64,000 bases of DNA from an uncultured Oscillospiraceae bacterium (GTDB lineage: Bacteria > Bacillota > Clostridia > Oscillospirales > Oscillospiraceae), in contig CAKTSA010000006.1 of assembly GCA_934597585.1 (NCBI GenBank), positions 6,637 to 70,636 on the forward strand. The letters are read 5' to 3'. Positions 57,542 to 64,000 of this stretch are shown here, piece by piece; the first letter of the stretch is position 1; every line of letters starts with the position of its first letter. The notes under the pieces were generated by a model. It was not told the DNA's origin. It made no database searches and saw nothing but the letters and a program-made list of their open reading frames with translations. The position numbers and the translations under genes were made by a program.

Positions 57542-57655
57542 TCAGGCCGCGGTGCGGCGGCGCCGGGGACGCTCCAGCCGGTCGACCAGGCGCATCACGC
57601 TGGCGGATGCGGAAAAAAGGCCCAGGATCACGATGCTGTAAGCAAAGGTCGTCAT
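57542..57655 (-). CDS. 37-residue single-helix membrane protein (previously easy to miss)
   Basis: The frame starts with ATG at 57655, 8 bp after GGAGG (57664-57668), and ends with TGA at 57542-57544, 3 bp before the radical SAM start codon. The protein is a hydrophobic N-terminal helix (TTFAYSIVILGLFSASASVM) followed by a basic tail (RLVDRLERPRRRRTAA). It is the first gene after a consensus promoter. Small membrane proteins in SOS regulons (YneA, SidA type) act as division inhibitors, but the resemblance here is only in size and topology. Confidence 0.65.
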   Translation of the reverse strand: MTTFAYSIVILGLFSASASVMRLVDRLERPRRRRTAA

Positions 57656-57679
57656 AACAGTTACCTCCGTTGGAATGTT

Positions 57680-57706
57680 TGTTCGAGATACATTATATAT
57701 CGAACA
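57680..57706. promoter_or_regulatory. inverted-repeat operator over the repair-operon promoter
   Basis: TGTTCGA (57680-57686) and TCGAACA (57700-57706) are perfect 7-bp arms with a 13-bp gap enclosing the -10 box. GTTCG/CGAAC half-sites resemble Gram-positive LexA boxes, but the spacing is wider than the CGAAC-N4-GTTCG consensus. Confidence 0.55.
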
Positions 57707-57720
57707 CCGGTTTCTGTCAA
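57692..57720 (-). promoter_or_regulatory. promoter of the small protein/radical SAM/TIGR03915 operon
   Basis: On the minus strand TTGACA (57715-57720), 17 bp, TATAAT (57692-57697), a full consensus promoter 37 bp before the small gene. Confidence 0.92.
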
Positions 57721-57759
57721 TAGAAAATAGAACAAAAATGCGAAAAATTTGGGAAGATA

Positions 57760-57788
57760 TTGACCTGAACAGGATTTTGTATTAAAAT
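57760..57788 (+). promoter_or_regulatory. promoter of pcrA
   Basis: TTGACC (57760-57765), 17 bp, TAAAAT (57783-57788), 38 bp before the ATG. It is divergent from the repair-operon promoter. Confidence 0.8.
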
Positions 57789-57825
57789 AGGAAACAATAC
57801 CACAAGGGATAGGGGAAGGCATGAT

Positions 57826-60273
57826 ATGACAGAACTAGAACAAAGGTTTATTCAAGCGCGGCGGCAGGCCATCGCCGTGGACTATGGCCGCCTGAACGAC
57901 ATGCAGCGGCAGGGTGCGCTGGCCACGGAAGGGCCGCTTTTGCTGCTGGCCGGCGCAGGCAGCGGCAAGACCACGGTGCTGATCCACCGGGTGGCCAATT
58001 TGCTGCGCTATGGCCGGGGCAGCGACACGCAGGAGATCCCCATCCCCATCTCGGAGGACGAGGTGGCGTTTCTGGAGGAGTATGTGGCAGACCCTACGCC
58101 GGAGCAGCGGCCGCTGGTGCAGTATCTGTGCGCGGTGGAGCCTGCCCGCCCCTGGGAGGTGCTGGCCATCACCTTTACCAACAAGGCGGCCAACGAGCTG
58201 AAGGAGCGCCTGGAGCGCATGCTGGGGGAGGAGGCCCGAGACGTGTGGGCGTCCACCTTCCACTCCGCCTGTGTCCGCATCCTGCGGCGGGATATCGAGC
58301 GGGTGGGGTATTCCAGGGACTTTACCATCTATGATACGGACGACAGCAAGCGGGTCATCAAGGACTGCCTGAAGGAGCTGGAGCTGGATGAAAAGACCTT
58401 TCCGGTCCGGGAGATCCAGTCGGTCATTTCCCGGGCAAAGGATGAGATGATGCTGCCGGAGGATTTCCGCGCCTATTGGGAGAAGAACAACGATTGGCGG
58501 AAAACCAGGATCGCGAAAGTATATTCCCATTACATGAAAAAACTGCGGGACGCCAATGCGCTGGACTTTGACGACATCATTCTGCTGACGGTGCAGCTGC
58601 TGCAGGGGTGTCAGGATGTGCGGGAGTACTATCAGCGGAAGTTCCGCTATGTGCTGGTGGACGAGTATCAGGACACCAACCACCTGCAATATCTGCTGAC
58701 CAGTCTGCTGGCGGGGGGATATCAGAACATCTGTGTGGTGGGCGACGACGACCAGAGCATCTACCGCTTCCGGGGCGCCAATATTGAGAATATCCTCAGC
58801 TTTGAAAAGCAGTACCGGGGGGCGCGGGTGATCCGGCTGGAGCAGAACTACCGCTCCACCCAGAACATTCTGGACGCCGCCAACGCCGTGATCCGCCACA
58901 ATATGGGGCGCAAGGGCAAGACCCTGTGGACCCGCAACGGCGAAGGGGAGAAGGTGCTCATCAAGACCAACTTCAACGAGGGGGATGAGGCCAACTTCGT
59001 GGTGGGCCAGGTGCTGATGAACTACAACCGGGGGCTCAGCTGGAAGGATCACGCGGTGCTGTACCGCATGAACGCCCAGTCCAACGCGCTGGAATATGCC
59101 TTCAAGCGCAGCGGCGTGCCCTATAAGATCATCGGCGGCATGAAGTTCTTTGACCGGGCGGAGATCAAGGATATGCTGGCGTATCTATGCGTCATCAACA
59201 ACCCCACCGACGATCTGCGGCTGCGGCGGATCGTCAATGTGCCCTCCCGGAAGATCGGTGCTGCCACGGTGGACAAGGCCCAGCTGCTGGCCACGGTCCA
59301 TGGTGTGCCGCTGTATGAGATATTCCGGCGGGCATCCGACTATCCGGAATTGAAATCGGCTGCTGTAAAGCTGAAAGACTTTATAGATATGATAGAGGAA
59401 ATGCGGGGCAAAGCGGGGGAGATGCCCCTGCCGGAGTTCTATGAATTCGTCTGCAATCGCAGCGGATACGTGACTATGCTGACGGAGAAGAACGACATGG
59501 AGAGCCGGGGACGGCTGGAGAACGTGCAGGAATTGACCTCCAGTATCCACGCCTTCCTGGACAACCAGCCGGACGATCCCAGCCTGGCGGGCTTTCTGGA
59601 CGAGGTGGCGCTGTACACCGATCTGGACAGCACGGAGGAGGGCGACAATTGCGTGATGCTGATGACCATGCACAGTGCCAAGGGCCTGGAATTCCCGGAG
59701 GTATTCGTGGTGGGCATGGAGGACGGGCTGTTTCCCGGCAACCGCGCCATGGGCGACGAGGAGGAGATGGAGGAGGAGCGGCGGCTGTGCTATGTGGCCA
59801 TGACCCGCGCCCGGGAGCATCTGACCATGACCCACGCCAAGCAGCGCATGCTGTTCGGCCGCACCACGCCGGCCATGCCCTCCCGCTTCCTGGAGGAGAT
59901 CCCGGAGGAGAACAGCCAATGGGTGGGCAAGCCGGAGCCTAGGCAGGAGCGCCACTGGAGCGACGATTACAACGACGACACCGCCTACGGCGGCTTTGGC
60001 GGCGGCTATGCGGGCCGCAGCACCGTGGGCTACGCCGAGCGTCCTGCGGCGAAGAAGCCCGCCTACGTGGCGGCTGCGTCGGTGAAGAAGGAGAGCGCGC
60101 CGCTGCTGGATATCAAGGCGGGTGAGAGCGTGAAGCACGCCGCCTTCGGCCGCGGGTTGGTGCTGTCGGTGCGGCCTATGGGCGGCGACGCGCTGATCGA
60201 GGTGGCCTTCGATACCGTGGGTACCAAAAAGCTGATGCTGAAGACCGCTATGCGGCATCTGACCAAGGAATAA
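57826..60273 (+). CDS. pcrA: UvrD/PcrA-family DNA helicase
   Basis: 815 residues. SF1A motifs: Q motif LNDMQRQGALA, Walker A GAGSGKTT (43-50), motif Ia ITFTNKAANELKERL, Walker B VDEYQDTN, motif III VVGDDDQSIYRFRGA, motif IV RLEQNYRSTQNILDAAN, motif V MTMHSAKGLEFPEVFVVGME and motif VI VAMTRAREHLTM. The C-terminal tail ends with a PcrA-type domain (GESVKHAAFGRGLVLSV). An unusual insertion with SEDEVAFLEEYVADPTPEQR lies between motifs I and Ia. PcrA unwinds DNA in repair and removes RNA polymerase or RecA. It is divergent from a putative repair operon. AGGGGAAGG precedes the ATG. Confidence 0.95.
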   Translation: MTELEQRFIQARRQAIAVDYGRLNDMQRQGALATEGPLLLLAGAGSGKTTVLIHRVANLLRYGRGSDTQEIPIPISEDEVAFLEEYVADPTPEQRPLVQYLCAVEPARPWEVLAITFTNKAANELKERLERMLGEEARDVWASTFHSACVRILRRDIERVGYSRDFTIYDTDDSKRVIKDCLKELELDEKTFPVREIQSVISRAKDEMMLPEDFRAYWEKNNDWRKTRIAKVYSHYMKKLRDANALDFDDIILLTVQLLQGCQDVREYYQRKFRYVLVDEYQDTNHLQYLLTSLLAGGYQNICVVGDDDQSIYRFRGANIENILSFEKQYRGARVIRLEQNYRSTQNILDAANAVIRHNMGRKGKTLWTRNGEGEKVLIKTNFNEGDEANFVVGQVLMNYNRGLSWKDHAVLYRMNAQSNALEYAFKRSGVPYKIIGGMKFFDRAEIKDMLAYLCVINNPTDDLRLRRIVNVPSRKIGAATVDKAQLLATVHGVPLYEIFRRASDYPELKSAAVKLKDFIDMIEEMRGKAGEMPLPEFYEFVCNRSGYVTMLTEKNDMESRGRLENVQELTSSIHAFLDNQPDDPSLAGFLDEVALYTDLDSTEEGDNCVMLMTMHSAKGLEFPEVFVVGMEDGLFPGNRAMGDEEEMEEERRLCYVAMTRAREHLTMTHAKQRMLFGRTTPAMPSRFLEEIPEENSQWVGKPEPRQERHWSDDYNDDTAYGGFGGGYAGRSTVGYAERPAAKKPAYVAAASVKKESAPLLDIKAGESVKHAAFGRGLVLSVRPMGGDALIEVAFDTVGTKKLMLKTAMRHLTKE

Positions 60274-60400
60274 GACCGTGTAAACTCCAGGTTGCGGAAT
60301 ATTTTTCTCTGTGCAACCTGAAGTTGATGGACATTCCGGCGGCAATGGGATAGAATAAGGAAAAGAGAAAACACGTTTGACTGGCGAAAGGAGCTGCGCG

Positions 60401-60859
60401 ATGGGATTTGGAATGGGATTCGATATGTTCAATGTGATGTTCTTTCTGATATTCGGCTTTGTGATCGTGATGTTCATCGTCACGGCGGTGAAGGGGATCA
60501 GCACGTGGAACAAGAACAACAATTCGCCCCGCCTGACGGTGGAGGCCACGGTGGTGTCCAAGCGGCAGAACACCGATGTACACCACCACGCCAACGGCGG
60601 AGACGCTACCGGCGCCCACGGTATGCATACCACCACCTCCACCACCTACTACGTGACCTTCCAGGTGGCCAGCGGCGACCGGATGGAGCTGCACGTCAGC
60701 GGTCGGGAATACGGCATGCTGGTGGAGGGCGATTTTGGCCAGCTGACCTTCCAGGGTACCCGCTATCTGGGCTTCGAACGCCGGGGCAGCAAGGCGGCCT
60801 ATGACCAGACCGACGGCGGCGGCGACCGCCAGCGGGCCTCCTGGGATCCGGAGCGGTAA
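60401..60859 (+). CDS. DUF2500-like membrane protein
   Basis: 152 residues from the ATG at 60401 (AAAGGAG upstream). One N-terminal helix (about 9-34, MFNVMFFLIFGFVIVMFIVT) precedes a domain with the DUF2500 pattern: VEATVVSKRQN, a His-rich stretch (TDVHHHANGGDATGAHGMHT), then TTYYVTFQVASGDRMELHV and YGMLVEGDFGQLTFQGTRYL. The function of the family is unknown. It stands alone behind pcrA (127-bp gap) and before a strong terminator. Confidence 0.88.
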   Translation: MGFGMGFDMFNVMFFLIFGFVIVMFIVTAVKGISTWNKNNNSPRLTVEATVVSKRQNTDVHHHANGGDATGAHGMHTTTSTTYYVTFQVASGDRMELHVSGREYGMLVEGDFGQLTFQGTRYLGFERRGSKAAYDQTDGGGDRQRASWDPER

Positions 60860-60867
60860 AGAACATG

Positions 60868-60909
60868 AAGGCAGAGGGCTGCTCCCGCAGGAGCAGCCCT
60901 CTGCCTTTT
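60868..60909 (+). terminator. intrinsic terminator at the convergent junction
   Basis: AAGGCAGAGGGCTGCTCC, loop CGCA, GGAGCAGCCCTCTGCCTT, then TT. An 18-bp perfect stem between the DUF2500-like gene (+) and the ABC ATPase gene (-). Confidence 0.88.
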
Positions 60910-60935
60910 GAGAAAGGTGAAAAATAGCGTATTTG

Positions 60936-61727
60936 TCAGGACAGCAGTGCCCGGTCACTGGCGAATTCATCGCCGCTGGCTTTGGCGAACTGGGCCAGCA
61001 GGTCGGTGACGGTGAGGCGCTTCTTCTCCTCGCCGGAAATGTCCAGGATCACCCGGCCCTCGTGGAGCATGATGAGGCGGCTGCCGTATTGAATGGCATC
61101 CCGCATGTTGTGGGTGATCATCAGGGTGGTCAGCGTTTCCTGGGTGACGATCCGGTCTGTCAGGTCCATGACCTTGGCGGCGGTCTTGGGATCCAGGGCG
61201 GCGGTGTGCTCGTCCAACAGCAGCAGCTTGGGGCTTTTCAGCGTGGCCATCAGCGTCAGAGCCTGGCGCTGGCCGCCGGACAGGGTGCTGACCTCGGAGG
61301 AGAGGCGCTTTTCCAGGCCCAGACCCAGGTCGCTGAGCAGGGCACGGTATTTCTCCCGCTCCTCCCTGGAGATGCCCCAGCGGAGGCTGCGCTTCTGGCC
61401 GCGCCGTGCCGCCAGCGCCAGATTCTCCTCAATGTGCATGGAGGGGGCGGTGCCCATCATGGGGTCCTGGAACACGCGGCCGATGTAGGCGGCCCGCTTG
61501 TACTCCGGCAGGTCGGTCACGTCTATGCCGTCCAGATACACCTCGCCGGAATCCAGCTGCAGCGTGCCGGCGGTGGCGTTGAGCATGGTGGACTTTCCCG
61601 CGCCGTTACCGCCGATGACGGTGACGAATTCGCCGCTTTGCAGCGTCAGGCTCAGGCCATTCAGGGCGGTCTTGGCGTTGACGGTGCCGGGGTTGAAGGT
61701 CTTATGCAGGTCTTTCAGTTCAAGCAT
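60936..61727 (-). CDS. TrpZ-type ABC transporter ATP-binding protein
   Basis: 263 residues. Walker A GGNGAGKST (39-47), Q-loop VFQDP, signature LSGGQRQAL, Walker B LLLLDEHTAALDP (Glu, then His) and H-loop ITHNMRD are all present. The pairing with a single permease and a DUF534/TrpX-type binding protein assigns the set to the tryptophan/tyrosine-type importer family (TrpXYZ), though the substrate is inferred. Its start overlaps the permease gene by 8 bp. Confidence 0.92.
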   Translation of the reverse strand: MLELKDLHKTFNPGTVNAKTALNGLSLTLQSGEFVTVIGGNGAGKSTMLNATAGTLQLDSGEVYLDGIDVTDLPEYKRAAYIGRVFQDPMMGTAPSMHIEENLALAARRGQKRSLRWGISREEREKYRALLSDLGLGLEKRLSSEVSTLSGGQRQALTLMATLKSPKLLLLDEHTAALDPKTAAKVMDLTDRIVTQETLTTLMITHNMRDAIQYGSRLIMLHEGRVILDISGEEKKRLTVTDLLAQFAKASGDEFASDRALLS

Positions 61728-62661
61728 GTTGCTCCACTCCTTCCTTGGCGGCGCGCTGGGGCTTGCGGCGGGTCTTCTTCAGGTTCAGATAGGACAGTGT
61801 CAGGAACAGGGCCACGATCAGCGCGGTGATCAGCTTCAGGTCGTTGGTGTTCAGGCCGATCTGCAGGACGATCTGCAGCACGATGTAGTAGACGATAGCG
61901 CCCACGGAGACGGCCAGCAGTTTGGCGCCGATGTTGTGGAACACCTTGCCGAACATGACCTCGCCAATGATAACGGCGGCCAGGCCGATGACGATGGCGC
62001 CGCGGCCCATGTTGATGTCACTGGAGCCCTGATACTGGGCCAGCAGTGCGCCGGACAGGGCCACCAGGCCGTTGGAGAGCATCAGGCCCAGCACGATGTT
62101 GGCGTTGGTGTTGATGCCCTGGGCCCGGGCCATGTGGGGGTTGGCGCCGGTGGCCCGGACGGAGTTTCCCTTTTCCGTGCCGAAGAACCAGTACAGCGCG
62201 GCCACGATCACGACGGTCAGCACGATCAGCAGCGGCAGCGGGTTATTCAGCGACAGCTCACGGACGTACCGCTGGCTCAGCAGCAGGTGGTACTTGTCCA
62301 CGCTGACGGCCTGGTTGGCCTTGCCGCCCATGATCCGCAGGTTGATGGAGTACAGCGCCAGCTGGGTCAGGATACCGGCCAGGATGGCGGGGATGCCGCA
62401 CCGGGTGTGGAAGAGGCCGGTGATGAGACCGGCCAGCATGCCGGATACCAGTGCGCACAGCATGGCAAGCCACGGGTTCACGCCCGCCCGGATCAGCATG
62501 ACGCACACGGCGCCGCCGGTGGCCAGGGAGCCGTCCACTGTCAGGTCGGCCACGTCCAGGATGCGGAAGGTGATATAGACGCCGATGGCCATAATGCCCC
62601 AGGCCAGACCCTGGGCGACCGCGCCGGGCAGCGCGTTCATCAGCGAGGAAAGGAAACTCAT
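61720..62661 (-). CDS. TrpY-type ABC transporter permease
   Basis: 313 residues with eight or nine hydrophobic helices, in the BPD_transp_2 class. The N-terminus reads LPGAVAQGLAWGIMAIGVYI, then DVADLTVDGSLATGGAV; the conserved loop EKGNSVRATGANPHMARAQG is in the middle. It forms the membrane channel of the importer. The tail is basic (LKKTRRKPQRAAKEG) and overlaps the ATPase start. It lies 73 bp behind the binding-protein gene. Confidence 0.9.
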   Translation of the reverse strand: MSFLSSLMNALPGAVAQGLAWGIMAIGVYITFRILDVADLTVDGSLATGGAVCVMLIRAGVNPWLAMLCALVSGMLAGLITGLFHTRCGIPAILAGILTQLALYSINLRIMGGKANQAVSVDKYHLLLSQRYVRELSLNNPLPLLIVLTVVIVAALYWFFGTEKGNSVRATGANPHMARAQGINTNANIVLGLMLSNGLVALSGALLAQYQGSSDINMGRGAIVIGLAAVIIGEVMFGKVFHNIGAKLLAVSVGAIVYYIVLQIVLQIGLNTNDLKLITALIVALFLTLSYLNLKKTRRKPQRAAKEGVEQHA

Positions 62662-62734
62662 AGGTCATGCTCCTTTGTCAACAGAGTGGGGGAGGACGCG
62701 GCGCGGGCCGCATCCTCCCGTGGGAAGGCGGGAA

Positions 62735-63739
62735 TCAGTCCTCAATGGCGGTGTAGCCGTCCAGCGGGGTGATGCCCAGGGCTTCACAGATGGTGGGATT
62801 GTACTTGGGGGTCGCAGTGGTGTATTCGATGGGCATGGAAGAGATGTCCGCCTCGCCGGTCAGGATCCTGGCGGCCATCTGGCCGGTGGTCTTGCCCAGG
62901 TCGTAGTAGCTGATGGACAGGGTCGCCACGCCGCAGCCGGAGCAGATGCCCTCTTCACCGCAGATGGCGGGCACACCGGCGGGGATCAGCACGTTGGCGA
63001 TGGCCTCGGTGTTGGCGGCGGCGGTGTTATCGGTGGGGATGTAGACCACGTCGGCGTAGTCGCAGGCGGCCTGGGTGACGGAGGCGACGTCGTTGGTGTC
63101 GGTGAAGGCGTATTCCGCGGTCTCGATACCGGCGTCAGCCAGGTACTTGGCCACCTCTTCGATCTGGTAGCGGGAGTTGGCCTCGGCGGAGCAGAACAGC
63201 AGAGCGACCTTCTTGGCCTGGGGGAACCACTCGGTGATCATGGCGGCTTGCTTCTCCAGGTCGGCCAGGTCGGAGGTGCCGGAGATGTTGCCGCCCACGG
63301 TGCCGGTGAAGTCATCCATGTCCAGGGCCACGCCGTAAGCGGTGACGGAGGTGCCCAGGATGGGGGTGTCGCTGGTGGCGGAGGCTGCAGCGGTCAGGGC
63401 GGGCGTGGCGTTGGCCATGATCAGGTCCACGCCGTCAGACACGAAGCCGTTGACGATGGTGGAGCAGTTGACGGAATCGCCGGAGGCGTTCTTCTCCACG
63501 ATCTTCACCTGGCCGGGCAGGGCTTCGTTCAGCGCGTCGATAAAGCCCTGGGTGGCGGCGTCCAGCGCGTCGTGCTGGACCAGCTGGCAGATGCCGACGG
63601 TGTAGGTGGCGGCATCGCTGCCGGCATTGTCTTCGCCGGGCTCCTGGGTGTCGCTGCCCTGGCTGCCGCAGCCGGTCAGACACAGGCTCAGCACCAGCGC
63701 AAGGGCGAGAATGAGAGATGTGATACGTTTCGTTTTCAT
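62735..63739 (-). CDS. TrpX-type ABC transporter substrate-binding lipoprotein
   Basis: 334 residues. Signal peptide with lipobox LTGC (Cys24) and an acidic spacer (SDTQEPGEDNAGSD). The DUF534-type fold follows: YTVGICQLVQHDALDAATQG, LIMANATPALTAAASATSDT, PILGTSVTAYG, NVLIPAGVPAICGEEG, and DLGKTTGQMAARIL. The family binds aromatic amino acids in characterised members. AGGAGG precedes the ATG. Just upstream in the leader is a hairpin with a T-run, so expression is probably attenuated by an unknown signal. Confidence 0.92.
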   Translation of the reverse strand: MKTKRITSLILALALVLSLCLTGCGSQGSDTQEPGEDNAGSDAATYTVGICQLVQHDALDAATQGFIDALNEALPGQVKIVEKNASGDSVNCSTIVNGFVSDGVDLIMANATPALTAAASATSDTPILGTSVTAYGVALDMDDFTGTVGGNISGTSDLADLEKQAAMITEWFPQAKKVALLFCSAEANSRYQIEEVAKYLADAGIETAEYAFTDTNDVASVTQAACDYADVVYIPTDNTAAANTEAIANVLIPAGVPAICGEEGICSGCGVATLSISYYDLGKTTGQMAARILTGEADISSMPIEYTTATPKYNPTICEALGITPLDGYTAIED

Positions 63740-63772
63740 GGTGTGATCCTCCTGAAAAAAGTGTTTTTGGTT

Positions 63773-63817
63773 AAAAAAAGACCCGCTGCAGGGACTTGTG
63801 GTCCATACAGCGGGTTT
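63773..63817 (-). terminator. attenuator-like terminator in the ABC operon leader
   Basis: On the minus strand AAACCCGCTG (63808-63817) pairs with CAGCGGGT (63781-63788), with an inner GGACC/GTCC stem, then CTTTTTTT (63773-63780). It lies 34 bp before the binding-protein start codon, after a ~180-nt structured leader. Confidence 0.8.
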
Positions 63818-64000
63818 GATTTAACGCAATGGTCCTGAGGGGACGCTCAGAGCGTTGGGCAAACAGAATTCCGGTTACGGGCATCACAAATCGCTATTAC
63901 TTTTTCGGTAAAAAAGTAATAGGTAATAACTACTGAACAAGTGCCCAATTTTTGTTCTGAGCGAGAATCTCCAGAAGATATGCGAGCATTCTCAAAAGGG
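63818..64000 (-). promoter_or_regulatory. structured leader of unknown class (extends beyond the window)
   Basis: On the minus strand: GAGAAT/ATTCTC (about 63964-63994), GGGCA (63942-63946) pairing with TGCCC (63879-63883) around a perfect 12-bp hairpin CTATTACTTTTT/AAAAAGTAATAG (63894-63922), then ACGCT/AGCGT (63843-63855), then the terminator. No T-box sequence, specifier pattern or known riboswitch core is recognised. The promoter must lie outside or at the edge. Confidence 0.4.

Noticed and set aside
57676..57690. Canonical LexA box CGAACAAACATTC (minus)
   Set aside because: The second half-site has ATTC instead of GTTC, so it was kept only as a possibility within the palindrome finding.
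63740..64000. Tryptophan T-box before the TrpXYZ-type operon
   Set aside because: No GGTGGNACC T-box sequence, no stem I motifs and no UGG specifier context are found in the visible leader.

Overview
The window reads as one contiguous, gene-dense, GC-rich piece of chromosome from an endospore-forming gut-type Clostridia, most likely of the Oscillospiraceae (Oscillibacter/Dysosmobacter/Flavonifractor neighbourhood). Evidence: a spoIIAA-spoIIAB-sigF operon, yunB, T-box leaders before aminoacyl-tRNA synthetase genes, a single-chain pyruvate:ferredoxin oxidoreductase, a type III glutamine synthetase, a two-gene L-serine dehydratase, strong AGGAGG ribosome-binding sites and many TTGACA-N17-TATAAT promoters. 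The genus is an inference; no rRNA or tRNA gene is present to settle it. There is no prophage, IS element or CRISPR array. Repeats are small intergenic inverted-repeat elements.

Layout. 1-5 kb: truncated LysR regulator, small membrane protein, 3-methyladenine glycosylase plus HAD phosphatase, and a RarD/LOG/YczE operon. 5-9.3 kb (minus): an alanine-specific T-box leader, a CAT-like acetyltransferase, alaS and a HIT protein. 9.3-14.5 kb (plus): YoaK-like membrane protein, M18 aminopeptidase, tmk, mltG, U32 peptidase-family protein. 14.6-20 kb: cca and a YD-repeat lipoprotein on minus, divergent from murC and a YbaK-domain protein. 20.1-24.4 kb: a BlaI-type repressor, an M56 (BlaR1-like) membrane metalloprotease and a lipoprotein. 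The last two share a secreted domain that I do not recognise, and no beta-lactamase or penicillin-binding domain is present. This is the best candidate for an undescribed signalling system. 24.4-28.6 kb: a giant composite inverted repeat, trkH, a membrane protein, an NCS2 purine permease. 28.7-37.4 kb: a nitrogen-assimilation block. A minus operon encodes glutamate synthase split into three polypeptides (GATase, FMN/Fe-S, GXGXG), a short GlnA and an ANTAR antiterminator. It lies back to back with plus-strand glnN. Both promoters are followed by an intrinsic terminator hairpin in the 5' leader, which suggests antitermination control of both arms.

37.5-46.7 kb (plus): murD, yunB, ligA, a GH13 enzyme and nifJ. 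46.8-50.7 kb (minus): sdaAB-sdaAA followed by two membrane proteins, then marR-tauE. 50.8-55.5 kb: a valine T-box and valS, then spoIIAA-spoIIAB-sigF. 55.4-57.7 kb (minus): a DNA-repair-type operon (37-aa small protein, radical SAM protein, TIGR03915-like protein) whose last gene runs 113 bp antisense into sigF. It diverges from pcrA. 60.4-64 kb: a DUF2500-like protein and a TrpXYZ-type ABC transporter, with a structured leader and attenuator-like terminator at the window edge.

Most genes are housekeeping (translation, peptidoglycan precursors, DNA repair, nitrogen, sporulation). The unusual content lies in regulation (leaders, operators, overlapping promoters) and in the BlaI/M56/lipoprotein module.
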